From Eggerthella sp. YY7918 (GTDB lineage: Bacteria; Actinomycetota; Coriobacteriia; Coriobacteriales; Eggerthellaceae): 64,000 bases of DNA. The notes under the pieces were generated by a model. The model ran no database searches and was not told the origin of the DNA. It worked only from the letters and a program-made list of their open reading frames with translations. Where the stretch lies: the NCBI RefSeq assembly GCF_000270285.1, contig NC_015738.1, positions 992,001-1,056,000 on the forward strand, read 5' to 3'. Within the stretch, counting starts at the first letter, position 1; each line of letters begins with the position of its first letter. Position numbers and translations under genes: made by a program. Positions 25,850 through 34,586 of this stretch are shown here, one piece after another.

Positions 25850-27940
25850 ATGTGGATCGAGTTTTGCTGTGCGTTTATAGTGATCGCCGCGCTTCTTTAT
25901 GTGCCGGGCTGTCTATTCTTAAGAGCATTTCGTTCTAGTTGGCTGTCTAGCATCGTATGTGCCCCTTTTTTTACCGTGGCGTCTTACAGCCTGCTGAGTA
26001 TTTTATATGCTAAGTTTGGTATATCGGCATCCGCCCTGACCCTTGCAATCCCTTTGACGATTATCGAATGCATCATTTTTCTGTGTATGCATCTGCGCGA
26101 AGGGAAGCGGCCTTGCACAAAACCTCAAAGGGTACTAAAAAGATTTTCTGACCTTGTCAATTCCGATTGGCTTGTCCTATTTTGCTATATTGGGTTTGCA
26201 GCCATAGTTGCTCTTTTCTATTATATTAAAACGCTCGATGGTGCGAGTTCTTTTGCGCAGGATAGCGATAATAGCTGGCATCTTTCACTGATTCAGTCAT
26301 TTTGCCAATCAGGAAATATGTCCATATTTGATGCAACCCTTTTTCATGATTTAAAAAATTCAAACTATGAGACCTTGGTGCCAAGTGTCGGATCATTTTA
26401 TCCAGCTGCTTGGCACATTATTGCTGCTTTAGCAGTGCAGCTTGTCGGGGTCCCTGTTTCACTTGCTGCAAATGCTGCGAATTGCGTTTTCCTAATACTC
26501 GTTTTCCCTTCAAGCGTTTTTATGCTTTTACGAGAATTATTCCAGGGGCACAACCGAATACTTGTTTTGCTGGGGTCGTTGCTATGCCTTGCATTCGCTG
26601 CTTTTCCTTGGGGTATGCTTGTATCTGTTTCGGGACCGCTTTTCCCAAATTTTGCGGGTTTTTCGCTAATCCCTCTTTGGATGGCGCTTTTTATTCGGCT
26701 TTTTAGTGATGTGTCCAGTATTTTTAGGGCAAAGTTGATCTGTTGTCTCTCTTTTGGAATAGTGACATTGGCCTCTCTTCATCCGAATACGCTTTTTACA
26801 ACGGCACTCTTGCTAGTGCCTTTTTGCTTTTGTAAGCTTGTTTCTTACGCGATGAGTGGTGATGTATCTTCGACTATAAGAGTTCGTCGTTCGATAATTA
26901 GCTGTATTGGTTTTGCTGTCTTGGTGGCTGCAATTTGGTATATAGCTTTTTCATCGCCGGTTTTTTATAGCATTGTAAATTACAATTGGGTTTCTTATGC
27001 CAGCCCACGACAAGAGTTTATTAATATTATTACGTTGGCTTTTAGATTTCCAGCAGCTCAGATAACGCTTGCCGTGTTGGTCGCTGCGGGCTTACTATAC
27101 TCCGTATGGGAGCGAAAATATCTATGGCTTTCCATTTCTTATAGTATTGCATGCTTCTTTTGTTTTGTTGGAGCTACTACCGATGGCGCATTCAAGAGTT
27201 TCTTGACGGGTTTTTGGTATACCGATCCGTATAGGCTTGCGGCTATAGCAGCCTTGGTTGGCATCCCTATTGCAACGCTAGGTTTATATGCATTTTTAAG
27301 AATTATAAAGAGAGTAATGAATGTTTTGGTTTCGTCGGATAGAAAATTTCGCGGTACCTCAATATTGGCAACCGCTACTCTGATTTTTTTTGTAATCTCT
27401 GCTTATTACCCAAATTATGATGCTCCGGGTTTTGGACCCGTTGAAACGGGATTGGGTTATTATGAGGCGTGTTCGACTGCGGCTAATCTGCAGGATCGTG
27501 ACAATTTATACGATCGAGAAGAGGCGGATTTTGTGCGGCATGCTAAAGATATCGTTGATCAGCACTACTGTATATACAACAACGCCGACGATGGCAGCCC
27601 TTTCGCTTATGCGTTCGAAGGTCTAAATTTATGTTATCGACGATCGGCTGCGCAACTGCTGGATGGAGGGGAATCTCGACAAAGTGAGCTTCTGAGAGAA
27701 AAAATAGATCAACTTGCCTACAATGAAGATGTTCAAAAGGCACTTAAAGATGCAAACATAAAGTATATTTTGGTACTAGATCTAGGCGGTAAGATTACTG
27801 AGGAACGCTGCTTCTATGGTTACTATACTCCCCAAAAGTGGCAAGGGATAAATGCCATTGACGATAATACTCCAGGCCTCAAGGTTCTTTTAAGTGAGGG
27901 AGATATGAGGCTCTACGAGATAGAATTAGAAGAAGGATAA
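25850..27940 (+). CDS. DUF6541 polytopic membrane protein
   Basis: This 696-residue protein has about 12 to 14 hydrophobic segments from residue 1 to about 520, followed by a soluble C-terminal part of roughly 170 residues. The layout and the N-terminus match DUF6541, a family common in actinobacterial glycan loci. An extracytoplasmic-loop motif with Asp (SFAQDSDNSWHLSLIQSF) and a later FYPAAWHIIAALAVQ stretch resemble GT-C glycosyltransferases, so it may transfer a lipid-linked sugar on the outer face or act as a polymerase. The start is ATG at 25850. Its 3' end overlaps the convergent ABC ATPase gene by 28 bases. Confidence 0.75.
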   Translation: MWIEFCCAFIVIAALLYVPGCLFLRAFRSSWLSSIVCAPFFTVASYSLLSILYAKFGISASALTLAIPLTIIECIIFLCMHLREGKRPCTKPQRVLKRFSDLVNSDWLVLFCYIGFAAIVALFYYIKTLDGASSFAQDSDNSWHLSLIQSFCQSGNMSIFDATLFHDLKNSNYETLVPSVGSFYPAAWHIIAALAVQLVGVPVSLAANAANCVFLILVFPSSVFMLLRELFQGHNRILVLLGSLLCLAFAAFPWGMLVSVSGPLFPNFAGFSLIPLWMALFIRLFSDVSSIFRAKLICCLSFGIVTLASLHPNTLFTTALLLVPFCFCKLVSYAMSGDVSSTIRVRRSIISCIGFAVLVAAIWYIAFSSPVFYSIVNYNWVSYASPRQEFINIITLAFRFPAAQITLAVLVAAGLLYSVWERKYLWLSISYSIACFFCFVGATTDGAFKSFLTGFWYTDPYRLAAIAALVGIPIATLGLYAFLRIIKRVMNVLVSSDRKFRGTSILATATLIFFVISAYYPNYDAPGFGPVETGLGYYEACSTAANLQDRDNLYDREEADFVRHAKDIVDQHYCIYNNADDGSPFAYAFEGLNLCYRRSAAQLLDGGESRQSELLREKIDQLAYNEDVQKALKDANIKYILVLDLGGKITEERCFYGYYTPQKWQGINAIDDNTPGLKVLLSEGDMRLYEIELEEG

Positions 27941-29775
27941 CTCGAAAAAATTTCCGGTGCTTGTTTTGCTCTGTCCAATACCTTTGCCAATAGTGCCTTG
28001 TCTTGGTCACTGAATTGCGTATGATCTCCAAAAAAGACTACCTTGGAGAGCATGGATCTCTTCGCTTCAATGTAGTCAAAATTATTTGTGATACTGTCGA
28101 GATTTTGTGCGTCCTCAACCAAAACAATCGCATTGCGTTTTTTAATAAGTGTTCCCATAGTTAGCGCATCTGCTGGATTCCAGATAGGTACGATAAAGGC
28201 TTCAAACCTTTTTGCGGTAAAGTCATCATGGTCTTCTATCCATTCATTGATAATATTATTTGCATCGAAGGGGTCTTTTCCGCAAAAACGCCTTATGGGG
28301 ATATGGGCCTTCTTAAGAGGTGCAAGACAATCTTCTTTGAAGACATCTTCGCCACCAAGAAGGAGGATTTCCTCAAAAGTTCCTGAGCACAATGTATGCA
28401 TAACGTCATCGCTAATAACATCTTTTTCAATGCAGTAAAACAGGGGAACCTTATTTTGGTAGGTATAGGGCATGAAGCACAGAATGTCTCCAAGGCCTTC
28501 TTTGTAAGTAAGAATTGCTTTGCGTCCCCAGTCGGGTTCATTCTGCTGAAAAAGCGCGTAAGCAAGACGCTCTTCAGTATCTTGATCGAAGCGTGTTATT
28601 TTTGCTTTAGGGGCAATGGCTCTCAGTTGCTTTATGACAGCATCTGATATGGCCTCAATTCCGCCTAATACAGCAATGTGTGCAGGTAGAATTTGGCGAA
28701 TCTTTTGATCGACAATATCAGGCAGTCGGTCGTGCCGTGTAAGCAAAATAGGCGAATCACTTAGGCTCGAATAAGCGTTTGCCAACATGCAGATGGCTTG
28801 GTTTTCGCCCGGTGCGAGTACTATTGAAGTAATCTCGCTATCTAATTCTTCAAGCAGTTTTACTGGTGTAGTGTACTTATTGTCGCCAGCAAAAGTTTCT
28901 ATGAGTTCATCTTCTGTTGAAGATGGCTCCCGAAGTAAATTAAAAATGCGTTCCTCTGATTCTGGAGAACCGATGTGTCCGCCCAGGACGCGATACACCT
29001 GGCAGACATCACGTGCACTGCCGCTTATACGAATATGTCCTTTTTCGATCCATATTGCTTTGTTGCACAGGCGCTCTATCTGATCGTTATCGTGAGACAC
29101 GATCAGGACAGTCACCTGATGCTCTTTGATAAGGGATTGAATTCGCCGCTCGCATTTTTGCTGGAACATAAAGTCGCCGACAGATAGCACTTCGTCAACA
29201 ATCAAAATATCAGGAATAATAACAGTTGCAATAGCGAAAGCGATACGTGCAACCATGCCGGACGAGTAATTCTTTAAGGGCATATCAAGAAACTTCTTTA
29301 TTTCAGCAAATTCAACTATTTCATCGAAGTGTTTTTCAATAAAGTCTTTTGAGTAGCCAAGAAGTGCTCCGTTTAAGTAAATATTCTCGCGAGCGGTTAA
29401 CTCCATGTCAAAACCCGCACCAAGCTCAATGAGAGGGGCGATGTTGCCACGAATGGTGCATGTGCCTTCGGACGGCTCTAGAACTCCCGCAATAATCTTG
29501 AGGAGCGTTGATTTTCCTGACCCGTTTGTGCCAAGAATTCCAAATACATCGCCTTTTCTTACTTCGAGGGATATATTGTCCAGTGCTCGAAACTCTTTGA
29601 AGTGCAACTCTCTGCGAGCGAACGCGATCGCATATTCTTTCAGACTGTTAAGTGTTTCGTTTGCTATATTAAAACCCATAGAAACGTTGTTGACACTAAC
29701 CATAATCTCGCCATTGCTGTTTTCGGCGATATCGGCGTTCGAACCTAGAAATGAGGTATTAACTACTTCAGGCAT
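27913..29775 (-). CDS. wzt: Polysaccharide-export ABC ATPase (Wzt/TagH-like) with three CWB2-like repeats
   Basis: The N-terminal 260 residues form an ABC ATPase of the Wzt/TagH group: Walker A GTNGSGKST, GFDMELTARENIYLNG, signature YSSGMVARIAFA, Walker B ILIVDEVLSVGD and switch His in VSHD. Beyond residue 290 there are three tandem repeats of about 100 residues. Each has a strand-rich segment followed by an ILGG-like turn (HIAVLGGIEAIS, EILLLGGEDVF, VVFFGDHTQFS), and the last opens with CGKDPFDANNII. This is the pattern of the cell-wall-binding CWB2 repeat. No membrane segment separates the two halves, so these repeats should be cytoplasmic. The ATG at 29775 (AGGTGG upstream) was chosen. It pairs with the permease gene upstream. 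Confidence 0.87.
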   Translation of the reverse strand: MPEVVNTSFLGSNADIAENSNGEIMVSVNNVSMGFNIANETLNSLKEYAIAFARRELHFKEFRALDNISLEVRKGDVFGILGTNGSGKSTLLKIIAGVLEPSEGTCTIRGNIAPLIELGAGFDMELTARENIYLNGALLGYSKDFIEKHFDEIVEFAEIKKFLDMPLKNYSSGMVARIAFAIATVIIPDILIVDEVLSVGDFMFQQKCERRIQSLIKEHQVTVLIVSHDNDQIERLCNKAIWIEKGHIRISGSARDVCQVYRVLGGHIGSPESEERIFNLLREPSSTEDELIETFAGDNKYTTPVKLLEELDSEITSIVLAPGENQAICMLANAYSSLSDSPILLTRHDRLPDIVDQKIRQILPAHIAVLGGIEAISDAVIKQLRAIAPKAKITRFDQDTEERLAYALFQQNEPDWGRKAILTYKEGLGDILCFMPYTYQNKVPLFYCIEKDVISDDVMHTLCSGTFEEILLLGGEDVFKEDCLAPLKKAHIPIRRFCGKDPFDANNIINEWIEDHDDFTAKRFEAFIVPIWNPADALTMGTLIKKRNAIVLVEDAQNLDSITNNFDYIEAKRSMLSKVVFFGDHTQFSDQDKALLAKVLDRAKQAPEIFSSYPSSNSIS

Positions 29776-29784
29776 GTTAACCAC

Positions 29785-30564
29785 CTAAACATACAAAATG
29801 AATTTCTTTTCAAGTTTACGAAATGCAAGGTAGCCAATGATGAGAATTGCCAGGCCCATTCCTAGGCAAATGAAATTTTCCATCAAGGTGGGTGTTTGCC
29901 CCCACAGTGCAATTTGGCGAAGATAAGTGATGTAGTGATACATAGGGTTAAGCTGCATCACTGGTTCCATCCAGTCGGGAATAATACTGACGGGATAAAA
30001 AAGCGGCGTTGCGTAAGTCCAGGCTGTTATCACAACACTCCATAAATGGGCGATATCGCGAAAAAACACCACTAACGCTGAAAGTAGGAGCCCTAAACCT
30101 GCACTAAAAAGAAGTACATACAAAAGGAGAAGCGGAAGGAAAAATATATTAGCTGTAGGGACAATATGAAAAAAGGCCATGACTGCAGCTACCGCAATGA
30201 GCGAGAGGCAATAATTGACGAGTTGAAAAATGACTTTTTCCATAGGGAAGAGAATTTTTTCTATTCTAATTTTTTTGATAAGTGAAGAGGAGTCAACAAT
30301 TGACATCATTGCTGTAGAAGTTGAATCGCTCATGAGGCTAAAAAGCGTCGTTCCAAGAATGAGGTATAGCGGAAAGTTCTCTATATCAAAGCGAAAGAAA
30401 GTGCTGAAAACTGCTGATAGGACACACATCATAAGGAGGGGATTGAGTACCGACCATAGCGCTCCCAGAGCACTTCTGCGATACTTGAGTTTAAAGTCTC
30501 TCGACACTAACGAGGTGAGAATAAACCAATTACGGCGTATTGCTGGTTTTGATATGCTTCGCAA
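29785..30564 (-). CDS. wzm: Polysaccharide-export ABC permease (Wzm/TagG-like, ABC-2 family)
   Basis: This protein has about 259 residues and six predicted membrane helices, typical of ABC-2 permeases exporting O-antigen or teichoic acid. The N-terminal cytoplasmic helix NWFILTSLVSRDFKLKYRRSALGALWSVLNPLL is characteristic, as are DIAHLWSVVITAWTYATPLFYPVSIIP and NPMYHYITYLRQIAL near the end. The frame opens at a TTG at 30579, but the TTG at 30564 has GGAAGG seven bases upstream and is preferred. The ATPase gene starts nine bases after its stop. Together they should export a complete lipid-linked polymer, separate from the flippase at 9841. Confidence 0.92.
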   Translation of the reverse strand: MRSISKPAIRRNWFILTSLVSRDFKLKYRRSALGALWSVLNPLLMMCVLSAVFSTFFRFDIENFPLYLILGTTLFSLMSDSTSTAMMSIVDSSSLIKKIRIEKILFPMEKVIFQLVNYCLSLIAVAAVMAFFHIVPTANIFFLPLLLLYVLLFSAGLGLLLSALVVFFRDIAHLWSVVITAWTYATPLFYPVSIIPDWMEPVMQLNPMYHYITYLRQIALWGQTPTLMENFICLGMGLAILIIGYLAFRKLEKKFILYV

Positions 30565-30775
30565 AGCAAGACCTTCCAAATAGATGTATTGCCATGAACC
30601 CCAAAAACCACCCTGCGATTATAGCCTACTTGCCAGGTGCGAAAGAGAAAGCATACAAGGATTATATGGAACTGTCTTGCGGTTTGTTTTAAGAGTGGCT
30701 GCCTAAAAGTATGCTTTGAGGTAGGGTGTGTAAGGGAACAGCTGGCTCATGTTTGTGTAGGTATACGGAGGATTC

Positions 30776-32650
30776 ATGGTTCGCCATAGGCTATCAAATG
30801 TTGTGCTAAAAATTGCAGATCATATGACCGAATACCCCGAAGTGTTTTATCGGACGCAAAGTGCTTTGGAATATGATACCGATAAGAATACACTCACTTT
30901 TTCGGGCAAGGTGGATTTTCTTACATACTTTAATGCATGCTCAATCCAAAAGTGGCGCAAATATGCACAGGTTGAAGCTATCTGGCTTCACATCGAGACA
31001 TCGGGAGATCCTTGTCTTCTCCGCTTTGTCGCTGTGTCGCATGGCGACGGGGCAGTGGAGCCTTTGGGCGATATCGTTCGGCTAAACCGGGATAACTGCG
31101 CTTATGCATGCGAAGAAGGGCCTGACGAGCGTGTAGCATTCGACGTAAAGATGGCCTCGTGTAACAAAGATCTTGCCAGCTTTGTCCTAGAATCAGAGGG
31201 TGAAACTGCCTTGCACCGTGCCTATTATTTTACAGAGGTTGAAGAGGCGGCGATTAATCCTGTGCGCTTGGCGCTTTCGACAACCACGTTCAAAAAGGAA
31301 GACTACATCATTCCAAATATCGATCTGGTGAAGCGCGAGGTTCTTGGGTCTGATGATCCTGTGGCACAGGCGTTTCACATGTTTGTGGTCGATAACGGAT
31401 GTACGCTTGATGCGCAGGGCCTAAGCGACGAAGGGGTGACGGTGCTTCCAAACCCCAATGTGGGAGGTGCCGGTGGTTTTGCTCGCGGCATGATGGAGGC
31501 ACTTGCGGCGGAAGAGGGCTACACTCACGTACTCCTCATGGATGACGATGTTATTGTCTCCCCGGAAAGCTTAAAGCGAACGTTTAACTTACTTGCTTTG
31601 GTACAAGATACGTACAAGGATGCTTTCATTAATGGAGCAATGCTTGCGGTCGAGGAACCGAACAAGCAGTATGAAGACGTGGCCCGTGTTTCAAGGACGG
31701 GAGTGTATTACCGCGTTAAAGAAGACTTGTATGTCGACCAGGTGCAAGATATAACCGAGAACGAGTCTATTGAGGTGGAACTTCCGAGGGCATATGGCGC
31801 TTGGTGGTATAGCTGTATACCGTTGGATGTAGTTCGCAAAAAGGGTTTGCCATTGCCTGTTTTTGTTCGCTGCGACGATGTGGAATATGGAATGCGTACG
31901 GATCCCACCTATATGACCATGAATGGTATTTGCGTGTGGCATGAAGGGTTTGAAGGACGGTTCAGAGCCTCCGTCGATTGCTACCAGTTTGCTCGCAATT
32001 TTCTTATAATGGTTGCGGTAGACAACTGCGCTTCGGAGCGGTTGTTCATGACTCGATATTGGCGTGACGTTCGACTTAAACTTCGGTCCATGTCGTATGA
32101 CGCAGTCGAGCTGTTCTTGGATGGGCTTGAGGATTATTTGAAAGGTCCGGAGTATTTGGCGCATGTCAGCGGCGAAGAGCTCATGAAGACAAACGGTGCC
32201 AAAAATGAAAAGCTCGTACCAGTGGAAGAGCTCGATCAATCCATTATGTCATCGTTAAAATTCAATCCGCGTATTTTGAACGACGAGCCGCATTTGAGTA
32301 TTTTTATACGGCTTTGGAGAACGCTGCCGTACGACCGGCACTATATGCCAGATGCCTTCTTGCGGGATAAGCCTGAAGCGGTGCCGTATACCGGATTTAC
32401 TACCACGGCGATTCGTACCATAGGTACAAAAACATTAGTGGCACTGGACCCGAGCGCGGAACATGGCTGCATTCGTCGCATGGATAAAAGGCGCTGGCGC
32501 GAATTAAAACAACGTTGTGCGCGGCTGAAGAGAGAATATCGCGACCGTGGTGCTGAAGTTCGTGCAGCATATAAGGCCGCTATGCCGTATCTAACTTCAT
32601 GGGAGTTTTGGAACGACTACTTGGGGACAGATCTGAAGCCTCGAGATTGA
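30776..32650 (+). CDS. GlfT2-like galactofuranosyltransferase
   Basis: This 624-residue GT2 enzyme resembles the mycobacterial polymerising galactofuranosyltransferase GlfT2. It has an N-terminal beta-sandwich region of about 170 residues, then a GT-A core with NPNVGGAGGFARGMMEAL, HVLLMDDDVIVSPE (metal site near residue 254), a central GAWWYSCIPLDVVRK, FVRCDDVEYGMR (second Asp-Asp with the catalytic base) and CVWHEGFE. A helical C-terminal part follows, as in GlfT2. The start ATG has GGAGG seven bases upstream. It would add UDP-galactofuranose units; the mutase Glf that makes this donor is not in the window. It is divergent from the ABC exporter genes. Confidence 0.87.
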   Translation: MVRHRLSNVVLKIADHMTEYPEVFYRTQSALEYDTDKNTLTFSGKVDFLTYFNACSIQKWRKYAQVEAIWLHIETSGDPCLLRFVAVSHGDGAVEPLGDIVRLNRDNCAYACEEGPDERVAFDVKMASCNKDLASFVLESEGETALHRAYYFTEVEEAAINPVRLALSTTTFKKEDYIIPNIDLVKREVLGSDDPVAQAFHMFVVDNGCTLDAQGLSDEGVTVLPNPNVGGAGGFARGMMEALAAEEGYTHVLLMDDDVIVSPESLKRTFNLLALVQDTYKDAFINGAMLAVEEPNKQYEDVARVSRTGVYYRVKEDLYVDQVQDITENESIEVELPRAYGAWWYSCIPLDVVRKKGLPLPVFVRCDDVEYGMRTDPTYMTMNGICVWHEGFEGRFRASVDCYQFARNFLIMVAVDNCASERLFMTRYWRDVRLKLRSMSYDAVELFLDGLEDYLKGPEYLAHVSGEELMKTNGAKNEKLVPVEELDQSIMSSLKFNPRILNDEPHLSIFIRLWRTLPYDRHYMPDAFLRDKPEAVPYTGFTTTAIRTIGTKTLVALDPSAEHGCIRRMDKRRWRELKQRCARLKREYRDRGAEVRAAYKAAMPYLTSWEFWNDYLGTDLKPRD

Positions 32651-32702
32651 GCGTTCCTTGCCCGCTTCGTATGAAGTCCTCCCTTTTGGCAGATCGCGGG
32701 GT

Positions 32703-32752
32703 TTTTGTTCAAAACTCATTAAGTAATTGAGACTGTTGAACAAAACTGTTAC
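32703..32752 (+). promoter_or_regulatory. Inverted repeat and operator-like motif upstream of the HTH-LicC-LicA gene
   Basis: TTTTGTTCAA at 32703-32712 and its reverse complement TTGAACAAAA at 32736-32745 form ten-base arms with a 23-base spacer. The right arm extends as TTGAACAAAACTGTTAC to 32752, 33 bases from the ATG at 32785. The downstream protein has its own N-terminal HTH, so self-regulation is plausible. A similar sequence lies before the YidC-TagF gene at 36654. TTGAAC could also simply be a -35 element. Confidence 0.45.
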
Positions 32753-32784
32753 TCTTTTGTAAAGCTAACGTAAAGAGGAGCAGT

Positions 32785-34575
32785 ATGGCCCTGTCAAAAA
32801 ACGAATTCGCAGTTCTGAATGCCTTGCGCACAGCTGATCCATATACTCAGCGTAAGCTTTCGGATGCTACCGGATTGTCGCTGGGGACGGTAAACTCGAC
32901 GCTCAAGGAGCTTTCGGAGCGTGGATACGTAGCAGGGGGGGGGTCACTCACTGATTCAGGGCTAGGTGCGCTCGCTCCTTACAAGGTCGATAATGCAATT
33001 ATTATGGCGGCAGGCTTGGCCTCGCGATGTGCACCTCTGTCGTATGAAAGACCGAAAGGCCTTTTTACCGTCAAGGGGGAAGTCCTCATTGAGCGGCAGA
33101 TTCGCCAACTTCAAGAAGCGGGTATCAATGAGATTTACGTTGTTGTTGGCTACATGAAGGACCTGTTCTTCTACCTTGAAGACAAATACGGTGTTCATAT
33201 TCTTGTAAATGACGAGTATTATCGGCGCAATAACACCTCTTCACTTTATACGGCGCGCTATTTTATTCGCAATTCTTTTATCTGCTCTTCTGACAATTAT
33301 TTTGTGGTCAATCCTTTTTGCGATTACGTATACGAGTCTTACTTTGCTTGCGCCTGCGCCGATGAAGACACTGACGAGTGGTGCGTTAAAACTGGCAACC
33401 ATGGTCGAATTATCGAATATGGCGTAGGTGGACACGCTGGCGATTGGTTCCAAGTTGGCGAATTTTATTGGAATAAAGAGTTTTCTCGTGCGTATATGGA
33501 CCTGCTTGAGGCTGAATACAATCAGCATGAAGTAGAAGATATGCTTCTTGATGCGTTCTTTGCAAAGCATATTGATGAGCTTGATGCCTATGTCAAGAAG
33601 TACAAAAAAGGCGACATTCTTGAATTTGATACGGTAGAAGAAATCAAGCAATTTGACGACAAGTTTATTGAGAACATGGATTCTCGTATTGTGGAAAACA
33701 TTTCAAGCACGCTGAATTGTCGTGAAGATGAAGCCACCGGCTTTGAACAAATTAAGCGCGGAAACACAAATATCATTTTCTCGTTTTGGTGCAGAGGCGA
33801 GCGCTACATTTATCGCCATCCCGGTAAAGGAAGCGAGCGAATCATTGATCGTCAACATGAGGCATTTGCACAAAAATGCGCGGATGATCTAGGAGTTGAC
33901 GGAACTACTGTCGCCATTGATCCAGAACATGGTTGGAAAATTTCTCGCTATGTTAAGGATTGCTATGATTACGAGTATCACGATAAAAAGGACGCAAAGC
34001 GCGTATTTGAGCAAATGCACCGTCTCCACGATGCCAAGATCAAGTGCGCATGGTCGTTTGACGTGGCGGAAAACGCGCGTAAATACCGTGCCCTCGCAGA
34101 AGAAAATGGCTATCGAAGCTCCTTTGACCTTGATAGCTTGAGGGGCGATATTCAGCGCGTCTATCACTTCTTTGAGGCGGACGGAGTTGAAAAGGTCCTC
34201 TGCCATAACGATGTTTGCGACACGAACATCATCCCCTCATCCAAAGCTGTTTACATTATTGACTGGGAATATGCTGGCATGTCCGACCCCTCATTTGATG
34301 TGGCGACTTATATCATCGGCGGGGAACATGCCGAGGAGGAAGTTGATGAATTGCTCGAACTTTATTTTGGGCGAGAATTGAGCAAGGCTGAACGTGCGCA
34401 TATGTATGCAGCCATTGCGCTGACAGCGTATAACTATCTATTGTGGGGTGTTTTTCGACAGAGCGTTGGCCACGATGCGGGTTCGCTTCTGTATTACTGG
34501 TACCGATATGTGAATGAATACACGCAAAGAGCGCTTGATCTGTATGCGTCCTCTGATCCGCTTACTATCCCATAG
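32785..34575 (+). CDS. HTH - CTP:phosphocholine cytidylyltransferase (LicC-like) - choline kinase (LicA-like) fusion
   Basis: This 596-residue protein has three domains. Residues 1-60 form a winged HTH (EFAVLNALRTADPYTQRKL, GLSLGTVNSTLKELSERGYV). Residues 68-300 form a nucleotidyltransferase with NAIIMAAGLASRCAPLSYERPKGL, the LicC-type start. Residues 305-590 form a choline/ethanolamine kinase with the Brenner motif VLCHNDVCDTNII and YIIDWEYAGMSDPSFDVA. LicA phosphorylates choline and LicC activates it to CDP-choline for decoration of surface glycans. The ATG has AGGAG upstream. A run of nine G at 32935-32943 lies between HTH and LicC parts. The APC permease gene follows after 11 bases. Substrate could be choline or ethanolamine. 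Confidence 0.88.
   Translation: MALSKNEFAVLNALRTADPYTQRKLSDATGLSLGTVNSTLKELSERGYVAGGGSLTDSGLGALAPYKVDNAIIMAAGLASRCAPLSYERPKGLFTVKGEVLIERQIRQLQEAGINEIYVVVGYMKDLFFYLEDKYGVHILVNDEYYRRNNTSSLYTARYFIRNSFICSSDNYFVVNPFCDYVYESYFACACADEDTDEWCVKTGNHGRIIEYGVGGHAGDWFQVGEFYWNKEFSRAYMDLLEAEYNQHEVEDMLLDAFFAKHIDELDAYVKKYKKGDILEFDTVEEIKQFDDKFIENMDSRIVENISSTLNCREDEATGFEQIKRGNTNIIFSFWCRGERYIYRHPGKGSERIIDRQHEAFAQKCADDLGVDGTTVAIDPEHGWKISRYVKDCYDYEYHDKKDAKRVFEQMHRLHDAKIKCAWSFDVAENARKYRALAEENGYRSSFDLDSLRGDIQRVYHFFEADGVEKVLCHNDVCDTNIIPSSKAVYIIDWEYAGMSDPSFDVATYIIGGEHAEEEVDELLELYFGRELSKAERAHMYAAIALTAYNYLLWGVFRQSVGHDAGSLLYYWYRYVNEYTQRALDLYASSDPLTIP
32935..32943 (+). repeat. Nine-G homopolymer within the HTH-LicC-LicA gene
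   Basis: Nine consecutive G bases encode three glycines at about residues 51-53, just after the HTH domain. A slip of one base would shift the frame and remove both enzyme domains. This is the longest homopolymer I noticed inside a gene in this window. Confidence 0.95.
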
Positions 34576-34586
34576 GGGGCGCCGAT

